Position numbers and translations under genes: made by a program. Below the pieces are notes generated by a model. It did no database searches. It was not told the DNA's origin and was given only the letters and a program-made list of their open reading frames with translations. From NCBI RefSeq assembly GCF_011355085.1, contig NZ_VXCP01000017.1, positions 128,687-170,001 of the forward strand: DNA of 41,315 nucleotides, given 5' to 3'. This document shows positions 24,928 to 32,809 of this stretch, piece by piece; within the stretch, counting starts at the first letter, position 1, and the number at the start of each line of letters is the position of its first letter. Source of the stretch: Pseudomonas akapageensis. Its GTDB lineage: Bacteria; Pseudomonadota; Gammaproteobacteria; Pseudomonadales; Pseudomonadaceae.

Positions 24928-25725
24928 ATGCTTGTAGATACCCCCATGCTTGTAGATTCCCACTGCCACCTGGATCGTCTCGATCTCACGCAGCACGGCG
25001 GCTCCCTTGATGCCGCCCTTGATGCGGCGCGTGCGCGTGGTGTCGGGCATTTCCTCTGTATCGGCGTCAGCGCCGAGAATGCGGCGGCGGTCAAGGGCCT
25101 GGCCGAGCGTTATGCCGATGTCGATTGTTCGGTCGGCGTGCACCCACTCGATCTGCAGCCCGGCGTTGCCCCGGCCCTCGACTGGTTGCTGCAGGAGCTG
25201 GAGCACCCACAGGTGGTCGCCATCGGTGAGACCGGCCTGGACTATCACTACGAGCCGGAAGCGGCCGAGTTGCAGCAGGAATCATTCCGTCTGCACCTGC
25301 AAGCGGCAGCCGTGACCGGCAAGCCGGTCATCGTCCATACCCGTGGCGCCCGTGCCGATACCCTGGCATTGCTGCGCGAGGCCAGCCTGGCGCAAGCCGG
25401 TGTCCTGCATTGCTTCACTGAAGACTGGGACATGGCCAAGGCCGCGCTGGACCTGGGTTTCTACATTTCCCTTTCCGGTATCGTCACCTTCCGTAATGCC
25501 GATGCCCTGCGCGATGTGGCGCGGCAGGTGCCGGCCGATCGCCTGCTGGTCGAGACCGACTCTCCGTACCTGGCGCCGATTCCGTATCGAGGCAAGCCGA
25601 ACCTGCCGCAATACGTGCGCGAAGTGGCCGAGTTCCTGGCGATGTTGCGCGGTGAGTCCTATGCGCGCTTTGCCGAACAGACCACGGCCAATTTCAAGCG
25701 GTTGTTCCCGCTGGCCAGGGTCTAG
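24928..25725 (+). CDS. TatD-family metal-dependent deoxyribonuclease/hydrolase
   Basis: 265 residues from the ATG at 24928. Two other in-frame starts exist, 24907 and 24946, because an 18-bp tandem duplication repeats the start region (MLVDTP then MLVDSHCHLD); 24946 matches the usual family N-terminus best. No start has a good ribosome site. Metal ligands are visible: HCH in SHCHLDRLDL, Glu in AIGETGLDYHYEP, His in VIVHTRGARAD, His in VLHCFTEDWD and Asp in LLVETDSPYLAP. The family includes DNA-repair and DNA-fragmentation nucleases. It lies directly after holB, where other Pseudomonas have pilZ between them. Confidence 0.93.
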   Translation: MLVDTPMLVDSHCHLDRLDLTQHGGSLDAALDAARARGVGHFLCIGVSAENAAAVKGLAERYADVDCSVGVHPLDLQPGVAPALDWLLQELEHPQVVAIGETGLDYHYEPEAAELQQESFRLHLQAAAVTGKPVIVHTRGARADTLALLREASLAQAGVLHCFTEDWDMAKAALDLGFYISLSGIVTFRNADALRDVARQVPADRLLVETDSPYLAPIPYRGKPNLPQYVREVAEFLAMLRGESYARFAEQTTANFKRLFPLARV

Positions 25726-25761
25726 GCGTTGCATTGCGAAGATCGCAAAAGATTGGAGGCA

Positions 25762-25797
25762 AAAAAAACCCGGGTTCTGGGGGGTGAATCCGGGTTA
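25762..25797 (-). terminator. Terminator hairpin between tatD and the class V aminotransferase
   Basis: AACCCGGGTTC and GAATCCGGGTT pair around a GGGGG-containing loop, with a run of eight A on its left. Read on the minus strand this is a stem followed by eight T, so it ends minus-strand transcripts from the aminotransferase at 25969. The 170 bp between contains no gene I can support. Confidence 0.75.
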
Positions 25798-25968
25798 AGA
25801 CCATTAGGAGTAAAACAAAGGCGTGCTGTCCTTTGACACCTTTATCGACGCGTCACTTGGGGGGTATGGCGCGTCAACACTTCAAGTATTGGTCAGGATT
25901 GGCGCTATTCCACTCAGCACTGCTCGTTTTTTAAACAGATTTGGAATACGCGCGTCGCTGCTGAGCAC

Positions 25969-27102
25969 TCATCGCGATGCAATTTTTTTCACGATGCTCA
26001 GAGTTTCGTCGATTACGCGCTTTTCAGTATAGAAATGCGGGGAAAAGCGCACCCCGGGGCCCCGTGGGATGCAAACGACCTGTTCCTGCTTCAATAGCTC
26101 ATGCACGCGTTTATTATCAATGCCGTCGATACTGAACGAGACAATTCCGGCGCGTCTTGCCGAGTTCAGCGGGCTGTGGATAACAACGCCGGGGATGCTG
26201 CCCAGACCGTCATACAGCCATTGAATACGTTCATCCAGGGCGGCGGCGACCTGTTCCATGCCGACTTCTTCGAGTAGCGACAAGCTGGCCTCCAGTGCCA
26301 TGGCGCCCAACATGTTAGGGCTGCCACATTCGAAGCGGCGGGCGCTCCGGGCCGGCTCCCATTCGGTGCGGGTGTAATCACCCATGTGTTCGAGCATGTG
26401 CCAGCCGTATTCACTGAGCTTCAAATGCGGTCGCACTTCGCTGCGGCAGTAGAACACGCCCAGACCTTCTGGCCCCAATAACCATTTGTGGCCGTCGGCC
26501 ATGGCGAAATCGCATTGATACTGCTGCACGTCGAAGGGCAGGGCACCCAATTGCTGGATAGCGTCAATGCAGAACAGCACGTTGCGCTCCTTGCAGCCCT
26601 GGCCAAGGCGTGGCAGGTCCAGGCGCAGGCCGCTGGCATACTGGACCGCGCTGATCGACATCAGGCGGGTCTGCGGGCCGCAGGCGGCCAGTAGCGCGGC
26701 TTCAGGATCGTCGCCGGCAAGATTAACCTGCACCACTTCGACTCCTTGGCCGCGCAGGGCTTCCCAGACGATGCGATTGGATGGGAACTCCTCATCGCTG
26801 ATGACGATCTGGTCACCCGCTTGCCAGTCCAGTCCGAAGGCAACAAAGGAAAGCGCTTCCGACGTGTTTTTGACCAGTGCGATGTCATCCGTCGATGGTG
26901 CGTTCGTCAGTCGCATGAGGCGTTCACGAAGGCGTTGTTCAAGCGCCATCCAGTCCGGATAGTCCCTAGCACCCAGTAAAACGTTCTCCTCGGCAAAGCG
27001 CCGGACCGCGTCGCTGCTGCGTTTCGGCCAGGGAGCCACCGCTGCGTGGTTCAAATATCGCAGGCCGCTGGCCTGTTCAAACTCATCATGAAACATAGAC
27101 AT
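25969..27102 (-). CDS. Class V aminotransferase (cysteine desulfurase/isopenicillin-N epimerase-like)
   Basis: 377 residues. A PLP-dependent fold-type I protein with YLNHAAVAPWP at residues 16-26, VKNTSEALSFVAFGL for cofactor-phosphate binding, and CIDAIQQLGALPFDV. The Schiff-base Lys206 is in MADGHKWLLGPEGLGVFYC, and the usual GSPNMLGAMAL follows. No active-site Cys loop like that of IscS/SufS can be made out, so cysteine desulfuration is not assured. The group also includes epimerases and amino-acid lyases. It is divergent from the TetR gene at 27176, with 73 bp between the starts, so TetR may control it. Confidence 0.88.
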   Translation of the reverse strand: MSMFHDEFEQASGLRYLNHAAVAPWPKRSSDAVRRFAEENVLLGARDYPDWMALEQRLRERLMRLTNAPSTDDIALVKNTSEALSFVAFGLDWQAGDQIVISDEEFPSNRIVWEALRGQGVEVVQVNLAGDDPEAALLAACGPQTRLMSISAVQYASGLRLDLPRLGQGCKERNVLFCIDAIQQLGALPFDVQQYQCDFAMADGHKWLLGPEGLGVFYCRSEVRPHLKLSEYGWHMLEHMGDYTRTEWEPARSARRFECGSPNMLGAMALEASLSLLEEVGMEQVAAALDERIQWLYDGLGSIPGVVIHSPLNSARRAGIVSFSIDGIDNKRVHELLKQEQVVCIPRGPGVRFSPHFYTEKRVIDETLSIVKKIASR

Positions 27103-27175
27103 GGTCGGATGATCCGTGCAATTTGGCGCAAGTTAGGCATAATATCCGGCTTCGTTTTTTGATCCAGTCCCTCAT

Positions 27176-27814
27176 ATGCAGAAAGAACCTCGCAAGGTCC
27201 GTGAATTTCGTCGCCGTGAGCAGGAAATTCTCGATACCGCACTCAAGCTGTTCCTCGATCAAGGTGAAGACAGTGTCACCGTCGAGATGATCGCTGATGC
27301 AGTCGGTATCGGCAAAGGCACGATTTACAAGCATTTCAAGTCCAAGGCGGAGATCTACCTGCGCCTGATGCTCGATTACGAGCGTGACTTGAACGAATTG
27401 CTCCACTCTGCCGATGTCGACCGTGACAAGGAGGCCTTGTCGCGCGCCTACTTCGAGTTCCGCATGCGCGATCCACAGCGCTATCGACTGTTCGATCGCC
27501 TTGAGGAAAAGGTCGTCAAGGGCAACCAGGTGCCGGAGATGGTCGAGGAGCTGCACAAGATCCGTGCCTCGAACTTCGAGCGCCTGACCCAGCTGATCAA
27601 GGGACGGATCAGCGAAGGCAAGCTCGAGGACGTACCGCCGTACTTCCACTACTGTGCCTCCTGGGCGCTGGTCCATGGTGCAGTGGCGCTCTATCACTCG
27701 CCATTCTGGAGCAATGTGCTGGAAGATCAGGAAGGCTTCTTCCAGTTCCTGATGGACATCGGCGTGCGCATGGGCAACAAGCGCAAGCGCGATCCCGACA
27801 ACTCCAGTAGTTGA
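27176..27814 (+). CDS. TetR-family transcriptional regulator
   Basis: 212 residues. The helix-turn-helix region EILDTALKLFLDQGEDSVTVEMIADAVGIGKGTIYKHFKSKAEIY (about residues 17-61) is typical TetR. The C-terminal helices include RDPQRYRLFDRLEEKVVKG and YFHYCASWALVHGAVALYH. A similar regulator is found near the fab-tatD cluster in P. aeruginosa, as far as I remember. A possible -10 (CATAAT, 27139-27144) lies in the 73-bp divergent region. The ligand is unknown. The hairpin at 27881-27911 may end its transcript. Confidence 0.92.
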   Translation: MQKEPRKVREFRRREQEILDTALKLFLDQGEDSVTVEMIADAVGIGKGTIYKHFKSKAEIYLRLMLDYERDLNELLHSADVDRDKEALSRAYFEFRMRDPQRYRLFDRLEEKVVKGNQVPEMVEELHKIRASNFERLTQLIKGRISEGKLEDVPPYFHYCASWALVHGAVALYHSPFWSNVLEDQEGFFQFLMDIGVRMGNKRKRDPDNSSS

Positions 27815-27880
27815 CTTATTTCGTCAGCCTATAGTGCTACTGGATCGAGATCCTCAGGAATATACTCAGGTATGAGGCTT

Positions 27881-27911
27881 GCAAAAACCTGATTTTTGAG
27901 TCAGGTTTTGC
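27881..27911 (+). terminator. Hairpin between TetR and the MoaA-like gene
   Basis: GCAAAAACCTGA (27881-27892) pairs with TCAGGTTTTGC (27901-27911) apart from one bulged A, with loop TTTTTGAG. The T-stretch is inside the 3' arm, so it may be a terminator for tetR or a leader hairpin for the next gene. Confidence 0.5.
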
Positions 27912-27942
27912 ATGCCCGATTTTTCCCATGCCGGAGTCATCC

Positions 27943-28911
27943 ATGATCGTCGATCGTCAAGGCAGGCGTTTTCGTAATCTGCGCGTCAGCCTGACCTCCG
28001 CCTGCAACTACGCCTGTACCTATTGCGTGCCTGATGGCAAGCGCCTGGTTGCTGCCCAGGACGAGCTGTCGGCCGAGGCCATGGCCCGAGGCGTCGCCTA
28101 CCTGATCGAGTCTGCCGGCATCGAGCGTCTGCGTATTACCGGCGGCGAGCCCCTGGTCAGCCCCAAGCTTGAAACCTTCATGCGGGAAGTCTCGGTATTG
28201 GGCCTGGAGGACATCAGCCTGACCACCAATGGTCAGTTGCTGGTGCGCAAGCTGCCTGTGCTGGTAAGTGCCGGCATCGCCCGGCTCAATGTCTCTCTGG
28301 ACACCCTCGATCCTGGGGCATTTCGCAGTATTGCCCGTGGCGGCGACCTCGCTACGGTGCTCGAAGGCATGGCGCAGGCCAGCGCGGCGGGTATCAGGAT
28401 CAAGGTCAACATGGTGCCGCTACGCGGGCAGAACCTGGACCAGGTGCTGCCGTTGCTCGATTACTGTCTGGAGCGCGGGTACGAACTGCGCTTCATCGAG
28501 TTGATGCGCATGGGGCACCTGGCCCGCGACTCGAACGCCTTCCTGCAACAATTTGTCAGCCTGCAGCAATTGCTTGACGTGATCGGCGAGCGCTACGAAT
28601 ACCTGCAGGCCGATGCACCCGTTGATGCCACTGCGATTCGCTACCAGATTCCGGGGCAGGGGTACTTCGGTGTGATTGCCAACGAGAGTGTCCCGTTCTG
28701 TCGCACCTGTTCGCGCCTGCGTCTGTCTTCAACCGGTTGGCTGCACGGGTGCCTCTCATCGAGCAACCGGCATTACATCGGTGACCTGCTCGACAAGCCC
28801 CGCCATCAAGCCCTGCCAGCCCTGCAACGCTTGTTGGTCAAGGCGCTTGGAGACAAACAGGAAGTGGCATTTTCCGGCGGCGCAACGGTGATGAAAATCA
28901 TCGGGGGCTAA
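27943..28911 (+). CDS. MoaA-like radical SAM protein (GTP 3',8-cyclase family)
   Basis: 322 residues from the ATG at 27943, which has GGAG 7 nt upstream; an ATG at 27928 in the same frame has no ribosome site. The radical SAM cluster is Cys21, Cys25 and Cys28 in CNYACTYC, and the SAM-binding ITGGEPLV motif follows. The second cluster motif CRTCSRLRLSSTGWLHGC near residues 250-270 is the MoaA C-terminal 4Fe-4S site, and the protein ends MKIIGG, the Gly-Gly tail needed for cyclase activity. It should make 3',8-cyclo-GTP for molybdenum cofactor. No other moa genes are close, so it may be a second copy. Confidence 0.9.
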   Translation: MIVDRQGRRFRNLRVSLTSACNYACTYCVPDGKRLVAAQDELSAEAMARGVAYLIESAGIERLRITGGEPLVSPKLETFMREVSVLGLEDISLTTNGQLLVRKLPVLVSAGIARLNVSLDTLDPGAFRSIARGGDLATVLEGMAQASAAGIRIKVNMVPLRGQNLDQVLPLLDYCLERGYELRFIELMRMGHLARDSNAFLQQFVSLQQLLDVIGERYEYLQADAPVDATAIRYQIPGQGYFGVIANESVPFCRTCSRLRLSSTGWLHGCLSSSNRHYIGDLLDKPRHQALPALQRLLVKALGDKQEVAFSGGATVMKIIGG

Positions 28912-28975
28912 CTGGCTTAAAAGCTGCATCCGGGGGCTATTCGCCGGTTTTCCGTCGCCGGCCTCTGGAGGGAAG

Positions 28976-29578
28976 ATGCGTAGCTTGGTTTTGCTGCTGG
29001 CAGTGCTGTCGCTGGGCGGCTGCATGAACGTCAGCGATATGGGCGAGGTTGCCCACTACCATATGAGCGATGCCGGCCTGCTGGATCACAGTGATACGCA
29101 GCGCTCCATCTCGCTGCGCCTGCAGCCCGACTCTTTCATTTTCATTGGCCAGGGGCCGTTTGCGCCACCGGGCGGCGATTACCCGCGGCCTAACGCCATT
29201 GCCGAAGAAGCGTTCAATGGGTTTGTCGAATACTTCCCACTGGTGCGCCGCGCCAGGGCGCCGTTGGGGCTGGAAGCTGCCCTGAACGAGGCGCGCGATG
29301 CCGGCGCGCACTATTTGCTCTACGCCCGCTTCGCCAAGGCCGATGACCGTATCGGCAATGGCAACGACTGGTACGATGAGCAAGCCGTGGACCGCCTGGG
29401 GATCGACAGTGGCGTGATCCAGTTGATGCTGATTGAAACCAATACCCGGTATCTGATCGATACAGCGCGCATACACAGCCGTGGCGGTTTACTGACGTTT
29501 CACGATAACCGGCCGGAAGATTTGATCGGCCCGCCGCTTGAGGATTACGCTCGTAGCCTATTGGGCATGAGCCGTTGA
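28976..29578 (+). CDS. DUF4823 lipoprotein
   Basis: 200 residues. A lipoprotein signal MRSLVLLLAVLSLGGC has the lipobox LGGC at residues 13-16, so Cys16 would be lipidated. The mature part contains ISLRLQPDSFIFIGQGPFAPPGGDYPRPN and later ARDAGAHYLLYARFAKADDR and GVIQLMLIETNTRYLIDTARI. This matches the DUF4823 family of proteobacterial lipoproteins with no known function. Ribosome site GGAGGG lies just before the ATG. The DUF1285 gene begins 10 bp after its stop, so they are probably co-transcribed. Confidence 0.85.
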   Translation: MRSLVLLLAVLSLGGCMNVSDMGEVAHYHMSDAGLLDHSDTQRSISLRLQPDSFIFIGQGPFAPPGGDYPRPNAIAEEAFNGFVEYFPLVRRARAPLGLEAALNEARDAGAHYLLYARFAKADDRIGNGNDWYDEQAVDRLGIDSGVIQLMLIETNTRYLIDTARIHSRGGLLTFHDNRPEDLIGPPLEDYARSLLGMSR

Positions 29579-29588
29579 GGAGAAAACC

Positions 29589-30152
29589 ATGAGTGGACCG
29601 GGCAAGGCCAACGATTTGCTGGCGCAGATTCCGAAATCAGAAAAGGGATTACCGCCAGTCCACCTGTGGAATCCGGCATTTTGCGGCGATATCGACATGC
29701 GCATCGCTCGCGACGGGACCTGGTTCTATCTGGGGACACCGATCGGGCGCAAACCGATGGTCAAATTGTTCTCCACGATCATTCGTCGTGACGGCGATGA
29801 CTACTTTCTGATTACTCCGGTCGAGAAGGTCGGGATCAAGGTCGACGATGCGCCTTTTATCGCCGTGAGCCTGCAGGTCGAGGGCGAGGGGGAAGAGCAG
29901 CGCTTGCGCTTCACCACCAACGTCGAGGAAGAAGTCGAGGCGGGCGCCGATCACCCCATGCGCTTTGTCATCGACCCGCAGACGCAGGAGCCCTCTCCCT
30001 ATGTTCATGTACGCGCCAACCTTGAAGCGTTGATTCATCGCAACGTGTTTTATCAATTGGTCGACCTTGCGGTGGTGCGCGAAGTCGACCAGCGTAAATG
30101 GCTGGGCGTCTGGAGCGGTGGCGAGTTCTTCCCCATTGGCCTTGAACCGTAG
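29589..30152 (+). CDS. DUF1285 family protein
   Basis: 187 residues with no signal peptide. The family features are visible: VHLWNPAFCGDIDMRIARDGTWFYLGTPIGR at about residues 24-54, MVKLFSTIIRRDGDDYFLITPVEKVGI and PYVHVRANLEALIHRNVFYQLVDLAV near the C-terminus. DUF1285 proteins are widespread in proteobacteria, adopt a small beta-rich fold and have no assigned role. GAGGAG lies 5 nt before the ATG. It follows the DUF4823 lipoprotein gene closely. Confidence 0.9.
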   Translation: MSGPGKANDLLAQIPKSEKGLPPVHLWNPAFCGDIDMRIARDGTWFYLGTPIGRKPMVKLFSTIIRRDGDDYFLITPVEKVGIKVDDAPFIAVSLQVEGEGEEQRLRFTTNVEEEVEAGADHPMRFVIDPQTQEPSPYVHVRANLEALIHRNVFYQLVDLAVVREVDQRKWLGVWSGGEFFPIGLEP

Positions 30153-30186
30153 GTGCGCCGGCAGGCCGGCGTCCTGACGTTTTGAT

Positions 30187-31197
30187 TCAGCGCGTTTTGA
30201 CGTAGTTGGCATAAATGCAGTCATCAACCAGATTGGAGCGCAATGACCAATCTGTGTTGATGATGAAGAACTTTTGAATGTAGGCGTTCTTGCTTTCTCC
30301 TGCCTTGAACCAGGTGTTGATATCACCTGACAGGTTTTTTGGAACGTGGAACGGTAGGCTGTATTTGGCGCACTGGATGGACCTCAGCTCGTCTTGAGGT
30401 TTTGATTCCTGTGCGACGCGGTCCATGAAACTTTTCAACTTGGCGGTCGAAGGTGTATTTTCGCCAATCCAGCGTTGATTGACCCCGGGCCAGAAAGCGG
30501 AATCCCGGTTGCTGGTGTTGTAGGCGATGACCACGTTTTCATTTAAGTTTCTTTGCCAGATATTATTGATTGTCATTGATTTCAAGTTTGGCGTGATCAA
30601 CTTGCTTCTGTATGCACTCTGACTAAATGCATTCTTGATGAGGCTGGCTAACTCTGTATGGGCTGCAGTCGTGAAGTTTTTGAATTGATGGAAGTTTACG
30701 ATGATGATTTCTTTCGAGCGATTGGCCTGATGGAATGTCAGAATATTTTGCAGTATTTCCTGCACGGTCCTGCCGGAGGTCGTGGAGTGGAAGATGGAAA
30801 ATCGGCGAGCATCGCCACTTCCCAGGCCGCCGAAGAACTGCACTCTGAGATCCAGTACCCGAATACCGCCAAGTAGTTGCTTCAAGGTCGAAACATCCTG
30901 GCAGGTGTCACCGCTTGGGGTGTAGGGGGCTTCTTTGTCGAAGCCCGAGTTGTGAGTGCCGGGCAGGATGGTCTCGGTTATTTTCAAGGACCCGACATTG
31001 CGGTAAGTCCACATCCAGGTATCGCGGATGTTGGTGGCTTGCGAGTTGCTGGGTAGATTCAGGGTGGGCTCACTTTCCGATGACGGGCGTGGGATCGGAA
31101 GAGAAGCAGGCGTTTTTAAAATACCCAGGTTGCTGTCTTGGTCGCGGTATTCAGGCGTAATATCCATTTCTGCTGCTGGTTCATTTTTATCAATCAT
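30187..31197 (-). CDS. PI-PLC X-domain-like phospholipase or phosphodiesterase
   Basis: 336 residues. After about 50 residues of polar, Pro/Ser-rich N-terminus comes a PI-PLC-like barrel: His82 in ILPGTHNSGFD, RVLDLRVQFF at about 113-122 and His137 in FSIFHSTTSG, the two catalytic His expected for bacterial PI-PLC. IIVNFHQFKNF and VVIAYNTSNRD follow. There is no signal peptide, unusual because bacterial PI-PLCs are normally secreted. Non-classical export (for example by type VI secretion) or an intracellular role is possible. Base composition is clearly more AT-rich than the neighbours, with many T-rich codons, pointing to horizontal transfer. Nothing beside it looks like an immunity gene. 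Confidence 0.8.
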   Translation of the reverse strand: MIDKNEPAAEMDITPEYRDQDSNLGILKTPASLPIPRPSSESEPTLNLPSNSQATNIRDTWMWTYRNVGSLKITETILPGTHNSGFDKEAPYTPSGDTCQDVSTLKQLLGGIRVLDLRVQFFGGLGSGDARRFSIFHSTTSGRTVQEILQNILTFHQANRSKEIIIVNFHQFKNFTTAAHTELASLIKNAFSQSAYRSKLITPNLKSMTINNIWQRNLNENVVIAYNTSNRDSAFWPGVNQRWIGENTPSTAKLKSFMDRVAQESKPQDELRSIQCAKYSLPFHVPKNLSGDINTWFKAGESKNAYIQKFFIINTDWSLRSNLVDDCIYANYVKTR

Positions 31198-31425
31198 TGG
31201 TCAACTCCATTTGATACTGCATGAATGAAACGTATTCGACGTCAGTTACGCCGTTCAATAAAAGTAAGTTCGTATGCTGCGCAGATACATAGGGAATGTT
31301 TCCCTTAACCTGATAGGTTGCCGTTAATGGACTTCTGCTTTTCTTCTTGATTGGCTATTTGCCCGGCGGTGGGGGCGTTCTACGCTGACATCGCAGCGCA
31401 AATACTTTCCTGTGAGGTGAGCAAG

Positions 31426-31845
31426 ATGAAATGCAGAAATGTCATGACCGGTATTCTCGTCGTCGTCACCCTCCTTGCTGGTGCGGCCACCTGGGCCCAT
31501 GGCGGTGAGGACGGCAAGGAGACGCGAATGGTGCTGCAAGAGCAGGCGCTCAGCAACGCCCCTGGCAAGAAAGCCATCATGCTCACGGTCAGTTACGCGC
31601 CGGGCCAGCGCTCGCTGCCCCATCAGCATCCCGGGGCGGTGATGGCATACGTGCTGGAGGGGGAGGTGATCTCCCAGATAAAGGGGCAGGAGCAAAAAAA
31701 CTACAAGGTGGGTGAGTACTGGTTCGAGCCAGCCGGCACGGTGCACCTGATGTCGCGCAATGCCAGCGAGACGCAGCCGGCCAAGCTGTTGGTGTGGAGC
31801 CTGACTGATGACAAGGATCCGCTGGCGGTTCCATACAAGGAATGA
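31426..31845 (+). CDS. Exported cupin-domain protein
   Basis: 139 residues from the ATG at 31426 (GAGGT 8 nt upstream); the longer open frame from 31351 is not supported by a ribosome site and would hide the signal peptide. Signal peptide MKCRNVMTGILVVVTLLAGA, cleavage near TWA-HG. A single cupin fold follows: motif 1 LPHQHPGAVMAYVLEGEV (metal ligands His, His, Glu) and motif 2 YWFEPAGTVHLMSRNAS (final His). Similar small periplasmic cupins occur in many Pseudomonas. The substrate is unknown; a metal-bound sensor or isomerase role is possible. Confidence 0.85.
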   Translation: MKCRNVMTGILVVVTLLAGAATWAHGGEDGKETRMVLQEQALSNAPGKKAIMLTVSYAPGQRSLPHQHPGAVMAYVLEGEVISQIKGQEQKNYKVGEYWFEPAGTVHLMSRNASETQPAKLLVWSLTDDKDPLAVPYKE

Positions 31846-31895
31846 TTAAGGAGAGGAATTCAGCTCGGTTACATGGTGTAATGGGCAGGTTTTTT

Positions 31896-31920
31896 TGATA
31901 TCGCCAATTTGGCGATATCA
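31896..31920. promoter_or_regulatory. 25-bp palindromic operator in front of the DUF4160 gene
   Basis: TGATATCGCCAA (31896-31907), one central T, TTGGCGATATCA (31909-31920): a perfect 12-bp inverted repeat ending 7 bp before the ATG at 31928. It covers the place where a ribosome site would lie. It is a likely operator for the HTH protein of the operon, and alternatively a hairpin that blocks translation. Confidence 0.75.
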
Positions 31921-31927
31921 TCCCTGA

Positions 31928-32158
31928 ATGTCGACCAAACACCGTCTCAGGGAAAAATACCGCATTGAGCTGCGGGAAAAGGAACATCTTCCGCCGCATG
32001 TTCATCTGACGGGCGGAGGTGTTGAGGTTATGATCAATCTGGAAATTGTCGAGGTTGTGGCAGGAAAGGCGCCCGCTGCAGTCTTGAATGAGGCCTTGGC
32101 CTGGATTCAGGCTAATCAGGCCGAACTTTTGAGGGAGTGGAAGAAATGGCATCGATGA
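31928..32158 (+). CDS. DUF4160 protein, possible toxin of a DUF4160/DUF2442 pair
   Basis: 76 residues. The DUF4160 signature is clear: KYRIELREKEHLPPHVHLTGGGVEVMINLE, with the conserved HxPPHxH-type motif EHLPPHVH at about residues 19-26, then VVAGKAPAAVLNEALAWIQANQAELLREW. DUF4160 genes are regularly found just before DUF2442 genes and are listed as putative toxin-antitoxin or mobile-element-associated pairs, but the activity is not settled. The start codon lies just behind a perfect palindrome. The next gene starts inside it. Confidence 0.85.
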   Translation: MSTKHRLREKYRIELREKEHLPPHVHLTGGGVEVMINLEIVEVVAGKAPAAVLNEALAWIQANQAELLREWKKWHR

Positions 32159-32616
32159 AGCGACCGCGCCTGCAGGCTGTGCAAGCTCTCCCGGACGCCA
32201 GACTTGAACTGACTTTTGTCGATGGTCAAAGATTCGAGTTGGACATGAGTTATGACCTTGAAACGTGCCAAGGGCTGAAGCCATTGAAGGGCAAGGCTTT
32301 TAGCGATGTCGTGCTGGGTGACAACGGTTGGACGGTCGAGTGGCCGGCATTGGATATACAGATTGGCGCCGACACGCTTTATCTTGACTCATTGGTTCAG
32401 GCGGCCAAGGACGAAAACACTCGGATTTTCATGACATGGCGCGCTCGCCATCGCATGACGCTGGATCAGGCGGCGAATGCGCTTGGAGTAAAACCTCGCA
32501 GTATCAGTCGTTACAGCAATGGGCGCGAAGTCGTTCCAAGAACCTTGGCGTTGGCTTGCCTGGGGTGGGAGCGGCTGGAAGAGCAGCCGAAAGCTCAAGC
32601 GGCGAGCACCGGGTGA
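32146..32616 (+). CDS. DUF2442 plus helix-turn-helix protein
   Basis: 156 residues from the ATG at 32146 (MASMKRPRLQAVQAL), overlapping the DUF4160 gene by 13 bp; a GTG at 32137 is a poorer option. The N-terminal DUF2442 domain (about residues 5-90) has LELTFVDGQRFELDMSYDL and the end EWPALDIQIGADTLYLDSL. The C-terminal part (about 95-145), TWRARHRMTLDQAANALGVKPRSISRYSNGREVVP, is an Xre-like helix-turn-helix. So it can act as DNA-binding partner of the DUF4160 protein and probably represses the operon at the palindrome 31896-31920. Confidence 0.85.
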   Translation: MASMKRPRLQAVQALPDARLELTFVDGQRFELDMSYDLETCQGLKPLKGKAFSDVVLGDNGWTVEWPALDIQIGADTLYLDSLVQAAKDENTRIFMTWRARHRMTLDQAANALGVKPRSISRYSNGREVVPRTLALACLGWERLEEQPKAQAASTG

Positions 32617-32637
32617 TTTTTTAAACGCCAGAAACAA

Positions 32638-32661
32638 CAAAGCCCCTACAAGAGGGGCTTT
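32638..32661. terminator. Bidirectional terminator between DUF2442-HTH gene and tRNA-Asn
   Basis: AAAGCCCCT and AGGGGCTTT pair around ACAAG. The minus strand continues TTTGTTGTTT, fitting termination of the tRNA-Asn transcript, and the plus strand also has three T. It also ends the DUF4160/DUF2442 operon. Confidence 0.85.
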
Positions 32662-32668
32662 GAGAATT

Positions 32669-32744
32669 TGGCTCCGCGACCAGGACTCGAACCTGGGACC
32701 CAATGATTAACAGTCATTTGCTCTACCGACTGAGCTATCGCGGA
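32669..32744 (-). tRNA. tRNA-Asn (GTT)
   Basis: A complete 76-nt cloverleaf on the minus strand: acceptor TCCGCGA pairs with TCGCGGA, D arm AGCTCAGTCGGTAGAGC, anticodon loop CTGTTAA with anticodon GTT, T arm CCAGGTTCGAGTCCTGG, and an encoded CCA. The strand and position beside the aminotransferase gene are typical for Pseudomonas. Confidence 0.98.
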
Positions 32745-32809
32745 ATCTGTTGCCTATGTTACTGATTGGTAAGGAGAAGTCAACCCCTGGTTGACTTCTC
32801 CTGCCATTC

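Noticed and set aside
25823..26032. 69-codon plus-strand frame between tatD and the aminotransferase
   Set aside because: It runs into the 3' end of the minus-strand aminotransferase, has no ribosome site and shows no familiar motif.
32519..32710. Plus-strand small frame ending LRDQDSNLGPND
   Set aside because: The end is the antisense of tRNA-Asn, a classic false protein.
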